Of a DNA stretch of 64,000 nt, positions 51,325 to 61,158 are shown one piece after another. Position 1 is the first letter of the stretch; each line of letters starts with the position of its first letter. Where the stretch lies: assembly GCA_017525915.1 (NCBI GenBank), contig JAFXSC010000001.1:1-64000 (forward strand), written 5' to 3'. A model generated the notes under the pieces. That model searched no databases, had not been told where the DNA came from, and was given only the letters and a program-made list of their open reading frames with translations. The position numbers and the translations under genes were made by a program. The DNA is from Ruminococcus sp. (GTDB taxonomy: Bacteria; Bacillota; Clostridia; Oscillospirales; Ruminococcaceae).

Positions 51325-52677
51325 ATGTCAGCAGCACAGATATTTGCCGTTATCATTTTCACGGCAATGTTCGTAATGATCGTTCTCGATAAGATCGAAC
51401 GCCATTACGTCACCCTCGGAAGCGGCGTACTCACTCTCGGAGTCGTTTTCGGCATCTGCATGAGAAAGGGTTCCGCGATATGGGACACCCTCGCGCTCGA
51501 AGGCTTCACCAAAAAGGAATTCTGGTATCAGGTAACGGAGAGCGAAAGCAAGGGCATCAACTGGGCGACTATCGTCTTCATCGCAGGTATGATGGTCATG
51601 GTCGAAGGCATGGCGAAAGCCGGCTTCTTCCGGTGGCTCTGCATGAAGATAGCATTCATCGTTAAATGCCGCACTATCCCCGTTTTCATCACCTTCATGA
51701 TAATGTCGGCGGTGCTCTCAATGTTCATCGACAGTATCACTGTTATCATGTTCCTTGCGGCGGTAACGGTCGAGCTTGCACAGCTCCTTAAATTCAATCC
51801 CGTACCGATGATACTCTCGGAGATATTCTGCGCCAACCTCGGCGGAAGCGCTACGATGTGCGGTGACCCGCCCAACATCATCGTAGGTACTTCAATGGGC
51901 TTCTCGTTCTTCGACTTCCTTACGAACACCGGTGTCTGCGCCGGCATATGCCTCGCTGTATCAGTACTTTTCCTGTATTTTGCTTTCAGGAAGGAGCTTG
52001 CCTCCGCAGAGGGCGAAAAGATAGATATGTCCAAGCTCCCGAAGCCCTCTGAGGCTATCACTGACAAGAAGAGCTTCATCATCAGCAGCATAATTTTCGG
52101 CTGTGCGGTAATACTCCTTGTTACCCACTCGATGACCCACCTCACAGTTGCGACTATCGGTCTTTCAATTGCGGTTATCACACTTCTCACTTCAGCAAAG
52201 GACGCTCCCGAGCTTCTTAAAAAGGTCGATTACAAGACCCTCCTTTTCTTCATCGGTCTGTTCATTGTAGTCGGCGGACTTGAAGAGACAGGCATTCTTG
52301 AACTTATTGCGAAGTTCATCAAGAATATCAGCGGCGGAAACGCTATGCTCATGGTAGCTATTATACTCTGGGTTTCAGCAATAGCAAGCGCTTTCGTTGA
52401 CAATATCCCCTTCGCCGCAACTATGGTCCCCGTTATCGAGAGCCTCGCGGCTACCACGGACGTCAGCCGCAACACCCTTGCATGGACACTTTCCCTCGGT
52501 ACCGATATCGGAGGAAGCGCTACTCCTATCGGTGCTTCCGCTAACGTTGTAGGTACTTCCGTTGCCGCTAAGAACGGCTATCCGATAAGCTGGGGAAGAT
52601 ACTGCAGGAAGATCGCTCCCGCAACAGTTCTCGTACTTGCGATATCCACAGGATATCTGTTCCTGAGATATCTCTGA
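51325..52677 (+). CDS. ArsB/NhaD-type (ion transporter superfamily) permease
   Basis: A 450-residue membrane protein with about 11 to 12 spans. Two inverted half-repeats hold the superfamily signature: GGSATMCGDPPNIIVGTSMG (about 172-191) and GGSATPIGASANVVGTSVAA (about 393-412); each is preceded by an SxFxDxI/N-P-type helix (FIDSITVIMFL, FVDNIPFAATM). The relatives are NhaD sodium/proton antiporters and ArsB-like or SLC13 carriers. The substrate is not settled; an antiporter of sodium is plausible. GGAGG before ATG. Confidence 0.86.
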   Translation: MSAAQIFAVIIFTAMFVMIVLDKIERHYVTLGSGVLTLGVVFGICMRKGSAIWDTLALEGFTKKEFWYQVTESESKGINWATIVFIAGMMVMVEGMAKAGFFRWLCMKIAFIVKCRTIPVFITFMIMSAVLSMFIDSITVIMFLAAVTVELAQLLKFNPVPMILSEIFCANLGGSATMCGDPPNIIVGTSMGFSFFDFLTNTGVCAGICLAVSVLFLYFAFRKELASAEGEKIDMSKLPKPSEAITDKKSFIISSIIFGCAVILLVTHSMTHLTVATIGLSIAVITLLTSAKDAPELLKKVDYKTLLFFIGLFIVVGGLEETGILELIAKFIKNISGGNAMLMVAIILWVSAIASAFVDNIPFAATMVPVIESLAATTDVSRNTLAWTLSLGTDIGGSATPIGASANVVGTSVAAKNGYPISWGRYCRKIAPATVLVLAISTGYLFLRYL

Positions 52678-52725
52678 TAAAACAGGCAGTGTTTATTTCC
52701 GTATGACTTAAAAGGAGGAAAAATC

Positions 52726-53328
52726 ATGTCACAGTTCATTATTTCAGTCGGCAGAGAATTCGGCAGCGGCGGCAGAGTTATCGCTGAAGCCCTCGCCGAG
52801 AGATTCAATATCCCGATATACGACAGACACCTCATCACCGATATCGCCGAGAAGACCGGTCTTACTCCCGAGGAGATAGAAAAGTACAACGAAAACCCCA
52901 AGCACAGGATAGTTTCACGCTCGGTTAGAGGTTTCAGCAACTCCATCGAGGACAATATCGCCGAGATGCAGTTCAATATCATCGACCAGAAGGCTCAGAG
53001 CGGCGAATCATTCGTAGTTGTCGGCAGATGCTCCGAGACCAAGCTCCGCAAGTACCCGGCGCTCATATCGCTCTTCGTGCTCGGTGATATGTCCGAGAAG
53101 ATAAAGCGCGTTATGGAGGTTTACAGCCTTTCCGAGGATGAAGCAAAGAAGCTCATCGAAAAGAAGGACAAGAAGAGAAAGCGCTATCACAACTACCACT
53201 GCTCCGGTCACTGGGGCGATTCCCGTCTCTATGACCTCAGCATCAACAGCAGCCGTCTCGGCATCGAAGGCACTGTTGACTGCCTTGAAGCCTATATAAA
53301 GGCAAGACTCGGCGCTGACGCTAAATGA
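52726..53328 (+). CDS. Cytidylate-kinase-like protein
   Basis: A 200-residue P-loop protein of the cytidylate-kinase-like family: ISVGREFGSGGRVIAEALAE (GxxGxGG P-loop variant) and IPIYDRHLITDIAEKTGL, later VVVGRCSETKLRKYP. In these proteins the usual GKS/T is replaced by SGG. True cmk activity is unproven. AGGAGG ahead; 48 bases after the permease gene, probably one transcript. Confidence 0.85.
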   Translation: MSQFIISVGREFGSGGRVIAEALAERFNIPIYDRHLITDIAEKTGLTPEEIEKYNENPKHRIVSRSVRGFSNSIEDNIAEMQFNIIDQKAQSGESFVVVGRCSETKLRKYPALISLFVLGDMSEKIKRVMEVYSLSEDEAKKLIEKKDKKRKRYHNYHCSGHWGDSRLYDLSINSSRLGIEGTVDCLEAYIKARLGADAK

Positions 53329-53346
53329 ATAGCGAATATATAAGAA

Positions 53347-53386
53347 AGCCGCACTATAAGGGAAATGCTTATAGTGCGGCTCTTTT
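53347..53386 (+). terminator. Terminator after the kinase-like gene
   Basis: 14-bp perfect stem AGCCGCACTATAAG / CTTATAGTGCGGCT with 7-base loop and CTTTTCTTT. Confidence 0.92.
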
Positions 53387-53490
53387 CTTTGACAGCTGGT
53401 AATTTTTACCGGTGATTACTTTGCTCCCATGCGGCAATAATAGGTATATATCCTATGGCTTGCCGCAGCCACAAGCGGCATGGGAGTAGT

Positions 53491-54264
53491 ATGGCTTACA
53501 ACAAGGTCGTTATATCCGGCATCAACACCTCCGAACTGACCGTTCTGCGAGAGGATGAGAAGATTGCACTCCTCCGCGAGATACGCGCTACCGGCAGCAA
53601 AGAAGCACGCGACAAGCTAATCCGCGGAAATCTGCGTCTCGTTCTCAGCGTTATCCAGAAATTCACCGGCAGAGGTGAGGACGTCGATGATCTTTTTCAG
53701 ATAGGTGTCGTCGGACTGATAAAGGCGATCAACAACTTTGACCTCACCAAGGAGGTGCGCTTCTCGACATACTGCGTGCCGATGATAAGCGGTGAGCTAC
53801 GCAGACATCTCCGCGATTGCAGCCATGTCAAAGTCAGCCGCTCCATGCGTGACCTTGCCTACAAGTCAATACAGGCCAAGGAACGCCTTACCTCAGATCT
53901 CGGCAGAGAGCCGCGCATCGAGGAGATAGCGGAAGCGGTCGGCGAAAAGCGCTCCGATGTGGTCATCGCCCTCGAAAGTATAAGCGACCCGGTCTCGCTC
54001 TATGACCCGGTCTACTCCGATACCGAGGACGCGGTCTATGTCATCGACCAGATAAGCGACCGCAATGACGTTGAAAGCTGCATGGACGAGATAACCATAC
54101 GCGACGCTATCAAGGCGCTCGGCGAACGCGAAAGGAATATCCTCAGTCTGCGGTTCATCAAGGGACATACTCAGGTGGAGGTCGCAAAAGAGATCGGTAT
54201 TTCGCAGGCGCAGGTCTCACGGCTTGAAAAGAGTGCCATCAGCCGCATAAAGTCCAGTATTTAG
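53491..54264 (+). CDS. sigG: Sporulation sigma factor SigG
   Basis: A 257-residue sigma-70 factor. Amino end MAYNKVVISGINTSEL matches the SigG-specific start; region 2 is GNLRLVLSVIQKFTGRGEDV and DDLFQIGVVGLIKAI; region 3 SRSMRDLAYKSIQAKERL; region 4 LSLRFIKGHTQVEVAKEIG with SQAQVSRLEKSAI. It directs the late forespore genes. Start 53491 is set by family alignment; GGGAG lies 5 bases ahead. The presence suggests a spore-forming lineage, though spore genes can persist in non-formers. Confidence 0.93.
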   Translation: MAYNKVVISGINTSELTVLREDEKIALLREIRATGSKEARDKLIRGNLRLVLSVIQKFTGRGEDVDDLFQIGVVGLIKAINNFDLTKEVRFSTYCVPMISGELRRHLRDCSHVKVSRSMRDLAYKSIQAKERLTSDLGREPRIEEIAEAVGEKRSDVVIALESISDPVSLYDPVYSDTEDAVYVIDQISDRNDVESCMDEITIRDAIKALGERERNILSLRFIKGHTQVEVAKEIGISQAQVSRLEKSAISRIKSSI

Positions 54265-54351
54265 CGCATTTCTGCAAATCCGAAGCACCGCATCACTCAT
54301 CTTCCTTTCATATTTCTGATCTCCCGCCGATAAATTTTCACCCGCTCCCTC

Positions 54352-54380
54352 TTGACTTTCTTCCGGATATGTAATACAAT
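54352..54380 (+). promoter_or_regulatory. Promoter of the surface-protein gene
   Basis: TTGACT, 17 bases, TACAAT, about 50 bases before the start codon. Confidence 0.72.
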
Positions 54381-54431
54381 ATAAGTACAAGGATATAAAC
54401 CTACGGCGATTATTAAGGAGTGTGCATACCA

Positions 54432-55049
54432 ATGGGTAAAGTAAAGGAGTTCTTTGGCAGCCTCAAAAGGTCAACAAAGATCACCCTCATCTCATGCGTC
54501 AGCTTCGTGCTGATGACCTTCCTCATCCTCTGCTTCTTCATCATGTCCCCCATTACGCCTTCCGACAAGGCAGGACATACCTACGGCAGAGAAAGCATCT
54601 CGACTGACACGACTGATTCTACCATTACAACTTCGGCAGCCGGTGTTGACATTTCCTCCGATACTACCGGAAAGTCAACCACTACCGTTACAACAACTCA
54701 CAAGGATTATGTTATAACTATCACTACCGGAACAAGCAGAGCAGATGACTACTACACCGACGGCAGGATCAATACAGGCGAATTCACAGGTCCTTACAAC
54801 GTTGATCCCTTCCAGGCTACATCGGAGCAGTCAACGCAGAGCTATACCAACGGCTACGAGCCTGTGACAGAGTATACTACCGGCGGTCAGGAGCCTTACA
54901 CAGGAGAAGATCCGACTGAGCCCTATACCGGTGAGATCACGACTCAGGAGCCTACGCAGGCACCTACCGAGATCGTCACCCAGGCTCCGCCCCAGACACA
55001 GCCCCCTGTCATTGAACCTACTACCGGCGGCGAGGTAAGCGTCTGGTAA
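54432..55049 (+). CDS. Membrane-anchored Thr/Pro-rich protein
   Basis: A 205-residue protein with one amino-terminal membrane span (ITLISCVSFVLMTFLILCFF, about residues 17-38) and a long outer part that is low complexity in Thr, Ser, Pro, Gln and Gly (TTGQEPYTG- and TQEPTQAPTE-type repeats). Such tails are wall linkers and are often O-glycosylated. No catalytic domain. AAGGAG lies 11 bases before the chosen ATG. Confidence 0.75.
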   Translation: MGKVKEFFGSLKRSTKITLISCVSFVLMTFLILCFFIMSPITPSDKAGHTYGRESISTDTTDSTITTSAAGVDISSDTTGKSTTTVTTTHKDYVITITTGTSRADDYYTDGRINTGEFTGPYNVDPFQATSEQSTQSYTNGYEPVTEYTTGGQEPYTGEDPTEPYTGEITTQEPTQAPTEIVTQAPPQTQPPVIEPTTGGEVSVW

Positions 55050-55083
55050 TTCCGGACAAGCTGCTTTTTCGCAGCATTCCCAC

Positions 55084-55118
55084 AAAAAAAGAGCGGTGTT
55101 CAGAACACCGCTTTTTTT
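55084..55118. terminator. Bidirectional terminator
   Basis: Stem AGCGGTGTT / AACACCGCT with a 3-base loop, A-run before and T-run after. Its right arm includes the last codons of the convergent Nudix gene. Confidence 0.88.
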
Positions 55119-55888
55119 ATCATATCAAGCTCTTTAAGAGAGATGCAGTTCGGGGGGAATCCTCCGTTTTTCATCATCGAGAGCATTTCGTCTATCTCAG
55201 CCCAGCCGACCTCAGATACCTCAGAAGCCTGAAGTACAAGGCTGTCCTCGTCAATGTCCTCGCGGCAGAGATATACCGCGCTGAGCTCGTTGTCGTTGAT
55301 ATCATCGTACCTTACAACGTTATTTATGAGCCCTATCAGCTCAAGTCTCTCGCCGGGAATGTCTATACCAAGCTCCTCTTTGAGCTCCCTTACGGCAGCA
55401 TGGCGGAACTCTCCGCCCTGAGACACATGACCTGCTGCGGAAACATCATACTTTCCGGGATTTACGTCCTTTTCAGCGGCACGCTTCTGGAGAAGCACGA
55501 ATATTCCCATATCACGCCGCTTTATCAGCCAGATATGCACGGTCGGGTGAAGGTCGCCGTCCCTGTGAACGAGGGAGCGCGGCTTTGCAGTCCTTGTCAG
55601 GCGCGAATGGCTGTCGATGAGGTTCAGGAACTCGTCCTCGCGTATGACGCACGATGAGTTCTCTCCGCTGTTATCACGGAAAGCTCCGGCTATCTCGTCA
55701 ACAGTGCTGTTGACGGCCTTCTCGTCGGATATATAAAGCCTGTACTCATGCGGTGTGCTTCGGGAGGAAAGCTCAGCACAAAGGCTCTCCCCGTCCTTAA
55801 TGCCCGGAACACCGAGCTTGGCCGCGACCTCACTGTAAAGCTCCTCGCTGTTCTGGAGCCTGTTAAGATATATTTCAGAAACTTCCAT
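55100..55888 (-). CDS. Nudix hydrolase (IDI/YfcD-like)
   Basis: A 262-residue protein. The amino part (1-105) is family-specific; the Nudix box is AAGHVSQGGEFRHAAVREL followed by KEELGID. The first Glu of the standard box is Gly with a Glu next to it, as in some IDI-like members; the REL-x-EE-x-G core is intact. Substrate unknown (nucleoside or prenyl diphosphate type). Start 55888 has GGAGGG ahead. Confidence 0.85.
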   Translation of the reverse strand: MEVSEIYLNRLQNSEELYSEVAAKLGVPGIKDGESLCAELSSRSTPHEYRLYISDEKAVNSTVDEIAGAFRDNSGENSSCVIREDEFLNLIDSHSRLTRTAKPRSLVHRDGDLHPTVHIWLIKRRDMGIFVLLQKRAAEKDVNPGKYDVSAAGHVSQGGEFRHAAVRELKEELGIDIPGERLELIGLINNVVRYDDINDNELSAVYLCREDIDEDSLVLQASEVSEVGWAEIDEMLSMMKNGGFPPNCISLKELDMIKKAVF

Positions 55889-56053
55889 ATTTTCCCTCCG
55901 GCTGAAAATCATTGCCTTGAACATTATATACCTTTGAAAAGGAAATGTCAATACTTGTCGTAATATTCCGCATGGCAGCAGGAGCGGACATTATCAGCCC
56001 GGACATATTTAGATACGCAATCATTCACTATTCTCTGAAAATACGGTGAAACC

Positions 56054-57553
56054 ATGAAAACAAAACTCTTCCCCCCTGTACTGCTCTGGTGTGCAGTCAT
56101 CGCAGCATCGACGCTGCTGATATGCTCGAAATCCTCGCCGCTCTACCCTCTCAACGACTGGGTGGACGCCAACACCTACCTTACCGTCGGAAGGGGTATG
56201 CTACGCGGCAAAGTCCCCTACCGCGACCTCTACGAGCAGAAGGGTCCCCTGCTCTATATGCTCCACGCCGCCGCGGCGCTGATATCAGGGAAGTCCTTCT
56301 TCGGCGTGTTCCTTATCGAGACTGCCGCCTGCACCGCATTCCTCTATGAAGCCTGTCTGCTCATGGAAAATAGCTGCGGCAGATACGCCCTGTGGCTTAT
56401 GCCCGTGCTATCCGGAGCGATATACGCCTCTGATTCCTTCTGTCACGGCGACAGCGCGGAGGAACTCTGCCTGCCGCTGACCCTCGGTGCTTACCTCATC
56501 GGTCACGGAGCCGTACACGGCAGACGCGCTCTATCGGGCAGGGAATGGTTCATTCTCGGCGTTCTCGGCGGCGCTGTTCTGTGGATAAAATTCTCGTTCC
56601 TCGGAATTTTCGCGGCAGCAGCTATCGCCGGCATCATCGCCGCTGTAAAGAACGGAAGAGCTGGACTGCTTCCCGGCGAAATATCGTTCTGTGTGCTCGG
56701 TGCAGCAGCGGCAAGTCTTCCGGTTATGCTGTACTTTGCCGCAAACGGTGCCGTAAGTGAACTTTTCTCGGTGTACTTCTACGACAACCTTTTCCGCTAC
56801 GGCGGCGGCAGCAGCGTTCTCCTCCGGAACATCGGAAACGGGCTGTACTTCTGCCTGCTGTTCATGCTCATTCCTGCCGTCCTGATATGCGCCGGGACAG
56901 TTTTGGTGCCGCTCCGCGAAGGCAAAGCGTCAGCCGCCTATTTCCTCGGCTCGGCAGCTCTGATGATACTGACGGCTTTCGGAGGACACCTCAGCTATCA
57001 GTATTACCCTCTCGCAATGGCTGTGTTCGTTCCGCAGGCTCTCGGTACGGCTGCCGGAACGTTCCTTCCGGAACTGAGCGGCAAGGATTTTCCGCGCCGC
57101 GCTTACGCTGCGATATGCGCTGCCGGAACAGTTCTCTGTGCGTTCTGGTGCTTACTGACGAGCAGGAACGTCTACCTCATGAAATATGACCGTGATGAGC
57201 TTCCGCAGTACATCTTTGCCGATGTCATTGAGGAAAACGGCGGTGGAAGCCTCCTCAACTACGGTTTCATAGACGGCGGCTTCTACCTTGCTGCAGGTCA
57301 GGTGCCGGAGTTCCGCTACTTCTGTCTGAACAACATGGCTGTTCCGGAAATGGCTGCCGCGCAGGACTGGTACATATCCTCCGGAAGGGCAGATTTCGCG
57401 GTGGTACGCAGTTTAAAGCCGCAGCCGGAAGTTCTTCTCCCCGGATACAGCATCATCGCCGAAGCGGAAATGTGTTATTATGACAAAAAATTTTATTACT
57501 TTTTGTTCAAATGCAATGAAATTGATAAAAATATTATTTCAGCTATTGAATAA
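56054..57553 (+). CDS. GT-C-like multi-pass membrane protein
   Basis: A 499-residue protein of about 10-11 membrane spans. The first outer loop holds NDWVDANTYLTVGRGMLRG and VPYRDLYEQKGPLLY, the Asp-containing loop of GT-C glycosyltransferases that use lipid-linked sugars (Dol-P-Man/ArnT-like). The end is a soluble tail. GC-rich codons typical of the host. The ribosome site is weak. Sugar and acceptor unknown. Confidence 0.75.
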   Translation: MKTKLFPPVLLWCAVIAASTLLICSKSSPLYPLNDWVDANTYLTVGRGMLRGKVPYRDLYEQKGPLLYMLHAAAALISGKSFFGVFLIETAACTAFLYEACLLMENSCGRYALWLMPVLSGAIYASDSFCHGDSAEELCLPLTLGAYLIGHGAVHGRRALSGREWFILGVLGGAVLWIKFSFLGIFAAAAIAGIIAAVKNGRAGLLPGEISFCVLGAAAASLPVMLYFAANGAVSELFSVYFYDNLFRYGGGSSVLLRNIGNGLYFCLLFMLIPAVLICAGTVLVPLREGKASAAYFLGSAALMILTAFGGHLSYQYYPLAMAVFVPQALGTAAGTFLPELSGKDFPRRAYAAICAAGTVLCAFWCLLTSRNVYLMKYDRDELPQYIFADVIEENGGGSLLNYGFIDGGFYLAAGQVPEFRYFCLNNMAVPEMAAAQDWYISSGRADFAVVRSLKPQPEVLLPGYSIIAEAEMCYYDKKFYYFLFKCNEIDKNIISAIE

Positions 57554-57574
57554 AATAACAATTTGTGATATAAT
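57546..57574 (+). promoter_or_regulatory. Promoter of the HD gene
   Basis: TTGAAT, 17 bases, TATAAT, overlapping the last codons of the membrane-protein gene. Confidence 0.72.
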
Positions 57575-57651
57575 GTATATGGAGAATGATGCCGGAGTGG
57601 ATTTTCTGAACCGTTGCTCCAATAACGCCTGAAGGCAGAAAGAGGTGTTTC

Positions 57652-58254
57652 ATGACCCCTAAAGAAGAATTTATCTCGGTCTATACTGAGAATATCAAAC
57701 GGGGAGGAGCTGATAAACTGCTTGATTATCTCAAAAAAAGCGATTTCTTCACCGCTCCGAGCAGTACCCGTTTCCACGGAGCTTACGAATGCGGTCTTGT
57801 ACAGCACAGTCTCAACGTTTACTACTGCCTGAAGGACTACCTCTCGCGCCCACGCACCAAGGAGCTCTACGGAATGGACTACTCCGAGGAGACAATTGCC
57901 ATCGTCGCGCTGCTCCACGACGTCTGCAAGGTCAATTTCTACGGTGTGGACTACCGCAACAAAAAGAACGACGAGACCGGCGTATGGGAAAAGGTGCCGT
58001 ACTATACGGTTAACGACACTCTCCCCTACGGACACGGCGAAAAATCCGTATACATACTCTCAGGATTTTTCTACGGCGACAACAGGCTCTCGCGCGATGA
58101 GGCTTTTGCGATACGCTATCATATGGGCTTTTCATACGGAAGTACCGATGAGAGAGGTACTATCGGAAAGGCTCTCGAAGAGTACCCGCTCGCCCTTGCT
58201 CTCAATGTTGCCGATATGGAGGCATCCTACTACCTCGAGGGAAGCAATAAGTAA
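57652..58254 (+). CDS. HD-domain phosphohydrolase
   Basis: A 200-residue metal-dependent phosphohydrolase. His in RFHGAYECGLVQHSLNV, the HD pair in ALLHDVCKVNF (about 87-97), His in YGHGEKSV and Asp in LNVADMEASYY fit the HD metal site. Relatives act on nucleotides, often ppGpp, cyclic dinucleotides or tRNA ends; substrate unknown. AAGAGG before ATG. Confidence 0.83.
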   Translation: MTPKEEFISVYTENIKRGGADKLLDYLKKSDFFTAPSSTRFHGAYECGLVQHSLNVYYCLKDYLSRPRTKELYGMDYSEETIAIVALLHDVCKVNFYGVDYRNKKNDETGVWEKVPYYTVNDTLPYGHGEKSVYILSGFFYGDNRLSRDEAFAIRYHMGFSYGSTDERGTIGKALEEYPLALALNVADMEASYYLEGSNK

Positions 58255-58318
58255 GCACAGGACCGTGCTCAGGGGATAGAGCGCGGATGATACATACTTT
58301 TTAAAGGAGAATTGATAT

Positions 58319-59911
58319 ATGAATTGGTATGACAACGCCATAATCTACCACATCTACCCGCTCGGCTTCTGCGGAGCACCCAAATTCAATGACGGAGGCG
58401 ATGTGGTCTACCGTCTCGACAAGGTGCTCGACTGGATACCGCATTTCAAGGAGATGAATGTTGACGCCGTTTACTTCGGACCCGTTTTCGAGTCTGTCGA
58501 GCACGGCTACGATACCATTGACTACAAGACCATTGACCGTCGTCTCGGCGACAACAATTCCTTCCGCTTCATCTGCGACAAGTTCCACGAAAACGGCATC
58601 AGGGTCATCCTTGACGGCGTTTTCAACCATGTAGGAAGGAAATTTCCCCAGTTCGTCGATATTCAGGAGAAGGGTCAGGGGTCGGGCTACTGCGACTGGT
58701 TCCAGAACCTCAACTTCGGCGGTCAGAGTCCCTGCGGCGACCCATTCTGGTATGAAGGCTGGAACGGCCACTATAACCTCGTAAAACTCAATCTCCGCAA
58801 TGTCGGCGTCTGTGACCACATCATCGACGCTATCAACTACTGGATAGAGTCCTTTGGCATCGACGGCATCCGCTTTGACGCTGCCGACTGCATCGACTTC
58901 GACTTCTTCAAGAGGATAAGAAGCTTCTGCAAGGGCAAAAAGCGCGATTTCTGGCTCATGGGCGAGATAATCCACGGCGACTACAACCGCTGGGCAAACC
59001 CTGAGATGCTCGACAGCGTTACCAACTATGAATGCTACAAGGGCCTCTATTCCTCCCACAATGACAAGAACTATTTCGAGATCGACTACTCAATAAACCG
59101 CCAGTCCGGCATGAACGGCGGTATTTACAGGAATATCGACCTCTATAACTTCGTTGACAACCACGATGTGAACCGCCTTGCGAGCACCCTCGTAAATCAG
59201 GCTCACCTTCCCCTCGTCTATACCCTCATGTACTCGATGCCCGGTATCCCTTCGATCTACTACGGCAGCGAATACGGCATTCAGGGCCGCAAGGAGAACA
59301 ATTCTGACGATAACCTCCGTCCCTGTCTCCACCTTGCGGATATGGAGCGCGAGAACATCGAGCTCTACAAGCACATCGTCAAGCTCGGACGCATCTATCG
59401 CGCTTACCCTGCCCTCAGAACAGGCAGCTATGAGCGTATCCAGATCACAAACCAGCAGCTCCTTTTCAAGAAGTGCCTCGGCGATCAGGTGGTCTACGTT
59501 GCGCTCAACCTTGCCGATTATCCGTATGATGTGAACTTCGGTACTCACCTCGGAGCTCTCGTTGACGTTATCAGCGCTGCTAAGATACCCGTTGAGAACG
59601 GCAACGTTCATCTGACGCTCCAGCCCTTCTCGTCAATGATAATCGTTGCTGACGATATCGTCAACATCGATCCCGAGAACGCGGTAGGTCCGCAGATAGC
59701 CGAGGAAAAGGAGACCGAGATAGTCTGCGGTGCAAAATACCGTCACTTCAAGGGCGGTGAGTATGAGCTCATAGACGTTGCGCGTCACAGCGAGACCAAC
59801 GAGGAGCTCGTCATCTACCGTTCGCTCCACGACGGTCAGGTATGGGCAAGACCCAAGACCATGTTCACCGGAAAAGCCGGAGATGTAAGAAGATTCACCA
59901 AAATCGACTAA
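58319..59911 (+). CDS. GH13 alpha-amylase-family enzyme
   Basis: A 530-residue glycoside hydrolase of clan GH-H, close in look to cyclomaltodextrinase/maltogenic types. Conserved regions: I GVFNHVG; II GIRFDAADCIDF (nucleophile Asp); III LMGEIIHGDY (acid/base Glu); IV FVDNHDVNR (Asp stabiliser). Barrel about 25-400, carboxyl beta domain after it. No signal peptide, so it works in the cytoplasm, probably on maltodextrins. AAAGGAG ahead of ATG. Confidence 0.9.
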   Translation: MNWYDNAIIYHIYPLGFCGAPKFNDGGDVVYRLDKVLDWIPHFKEMNVDAVYFGPVFESVEHGYDTIDYKTIDRRLGDNNSFRFICDKFHENGIRVILDGVFNHVGRKFPQFVDIQEKGQGSGYCDWFQNLNFGGQSPCGDPFWYEGWNGHYNLVKLNLRNVGVCDHIIDAINYWIESFGIDGIRFDAADCIDFDFFKRIRSFCKGKKRDFWLMGEIIHGDYNRWANPEMLDSVTNYECYKGLYSSHNDKNYFEIDYSINRQSGMNGGIYRNIDLYNFVDNHDVNRLASTLVNQAHLPLVYTLMYSMPGIPSIYYGSEYGIQGRKENNSDDNLRPCLHLADMERENIELYKHIVKLGRIYRAYPALRTGSYERIQITNQQLLFKKCLGDQVVYVALNLADYPYDVNFGTHLGALVDVISAAKIPVENGNVHLTLQPFSSMIIVADDIVNIDPENAVGPQIAEEKETEIVCGAKYRHFKGGEYELIDVARHSETNEELVIYRSLHDGQVWARPKTMFTGKAGDVRRFTKID

Positions 59912-59916
59912 AAACC

Positions 59917-59945
59917 AGAGCCGCACGGGAAGTGCGGCTCTTTCC
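59917..59945 (+). terminator. Terminator after GH13
   Basis: 10-bp stem AGAGCCGCAC / GTGCGGCTCT, then TTCCTTCT. Confidence 0.82.
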
Positions 59946-59988
59946 TTCTGCGGAAACAACAGAAATAAAAAAATTTCCCTCCAAGATA

Positions 59989-60017
59989 TTGACTTATCAC
60001 TACGAAAAGAGTATAAT
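59989..60017 (+). promoter_or_regulatory. serC promoter
   Basis: TTGACT, 17 bases, TATAAT, 56 bases before the start codon. Confidence 0.82.
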
Positions 60018-60072
60018 TATTATTGTATGGCAATACTAATCAATTTCATATAATATATGGAGGTTTTTTCAA

Positions 60073-61158
60073 ATGAGCAGAATTTATAACTTCAGCGCAG
60101 GCCCCGCCGTTCTTCCCGAGGAAGTCCTCAAGGAGTGTGCAGAGGAAATGATGGATTACAAGGGCTGTGGAATGTCCGTTATGGAAATGTCCCACCGTTC
60201 AAAGGTCTATGATGATATCATCAAGGAGGCTGAACAGGATCTCCGCGACCTTATGAACATCCCTGACAACTACAAGGTAATCTTCGTTCAGGGCGGCGCT
60301 TCCCTCGTTTTCGCAGAAGTTCCCATGAACCTTATGAAGAAGGGCAAGGCTGCTTACATAATCACTGGTCAGTGGGCCAAGAAGGCTGCTCAGGAGGCTG
60401 AGAAGTACGGCGAAGTCGTAAGAGTCGCTTCTTCCGCCGATAAGACCTTCTCCTATATCCCCGATTGCTCCGACCTCGATATCCCCGAGGACGTTGACTA
60501 TGTTTACATCTGCGAGAACAATACCATCTACGGTACAAAGTTCTGGGAACTCCCCAACACAAAGGGTCACGAGCTCGTTGCTGACGTAAGCTCATGCTTC
60601 CTCTCTGAGCCCGTTGACGTTACCAAGTACGGCGTTATCTACGGCGGCGTTCAGAAGAACGTTGGTCCTTCCGGCGTTCAGATCATCATCGTTCGTGAAG
60701 ACCTCATCGCTGACGGTCCCGCACTCAAGATCACTCCTACAATGTGCGACTGGAAGATCCAGGCTGAGAACGAGTCCCTCTACAATACTCCCCCCTGCTA
60801 CGGCATCTATGTATGCGGCAAGGTATTCAAGTGGATCAAGAAAATGGGCGGTCTCGAGGCTATGAAGGCTCACAACGAGAAGAAGGCCAAGATCCTCTAC
60901 GATTTCCTCGACAGCAGCAAGATGTTCAAGGGCACCGTTGAGAAGAAGGACCGTTCACTCATGAACGTTCCCTTCATCACAGGCAATGAGGAGCTCGACA
61001 AGAAGTTTGTTGCTGAGTCCAAGAAGGCTGGTCTTGAGAATCTCAAGGGTCACAGAACTGTCGGCGGTATGCGCGCTTCCATCTACAACGCTATGCCTAT
61101 CGAGGGCGTTGAGAAGCTCGTTGCTTTCATGAAGAAGTTCGAGGAAGAAAACTCCTGA
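60073..61158 (+). CDS. serC: Phosphoserine aminotransferase
   Basis: A 361-residue PLP enzyme, second step of serine synthesis (3-phosphohydroxypyruvate plus glutamate to phosphoserine). Start IYNFSAGPAVLPEEVL is diagnostic; the PLP Lys lies in YGGVQKNVGPSGV (about residue 197); the end has GHRTVGGMRASIYNAMP. Standard length. GGAGG ahead. Paired with serA downstream across a small MITE-like repeat. Confidence 0.96.
   Translation: MSRIYNFSAGPAVLPEEVLKECAEEMMDYKGCGMSVMEMSHRSKVYDDIIKEAEQDLRDLMNIPDNYKVIFVQGGASLVFAEVPMNLMKKGKAAYIITGQWAKKAAQEAEKYGEVVRVASSADKTFSYIPDCSDLDIPEDVDYVYICENNTIYGTKFWELPNTKGHELVADVSSCFLSEPVDVTKYGVIYGGVQKNVGPSGVQIIIVREDLIADGPALKITPTMCDWKIQAENESLYNTPPCYGIYVCGKVFKWIKKMGGLEAMKAHNEKKAKILYDFLDSSKMFKGTVEKKDRSLMNVPFITGNEELDKKFVAESKKAGLENLKGHRTVGGMRASIYNAMPIEGVEKLVAFMKKFEEENS

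Noticed and set aside
58301-59059. 252-codon open frame opposite the GH13 gene
   Set aside because: Shadow frame: the repeated Val/Glu/Ala pattern comes from the GC-rich complement of GH13 codons.
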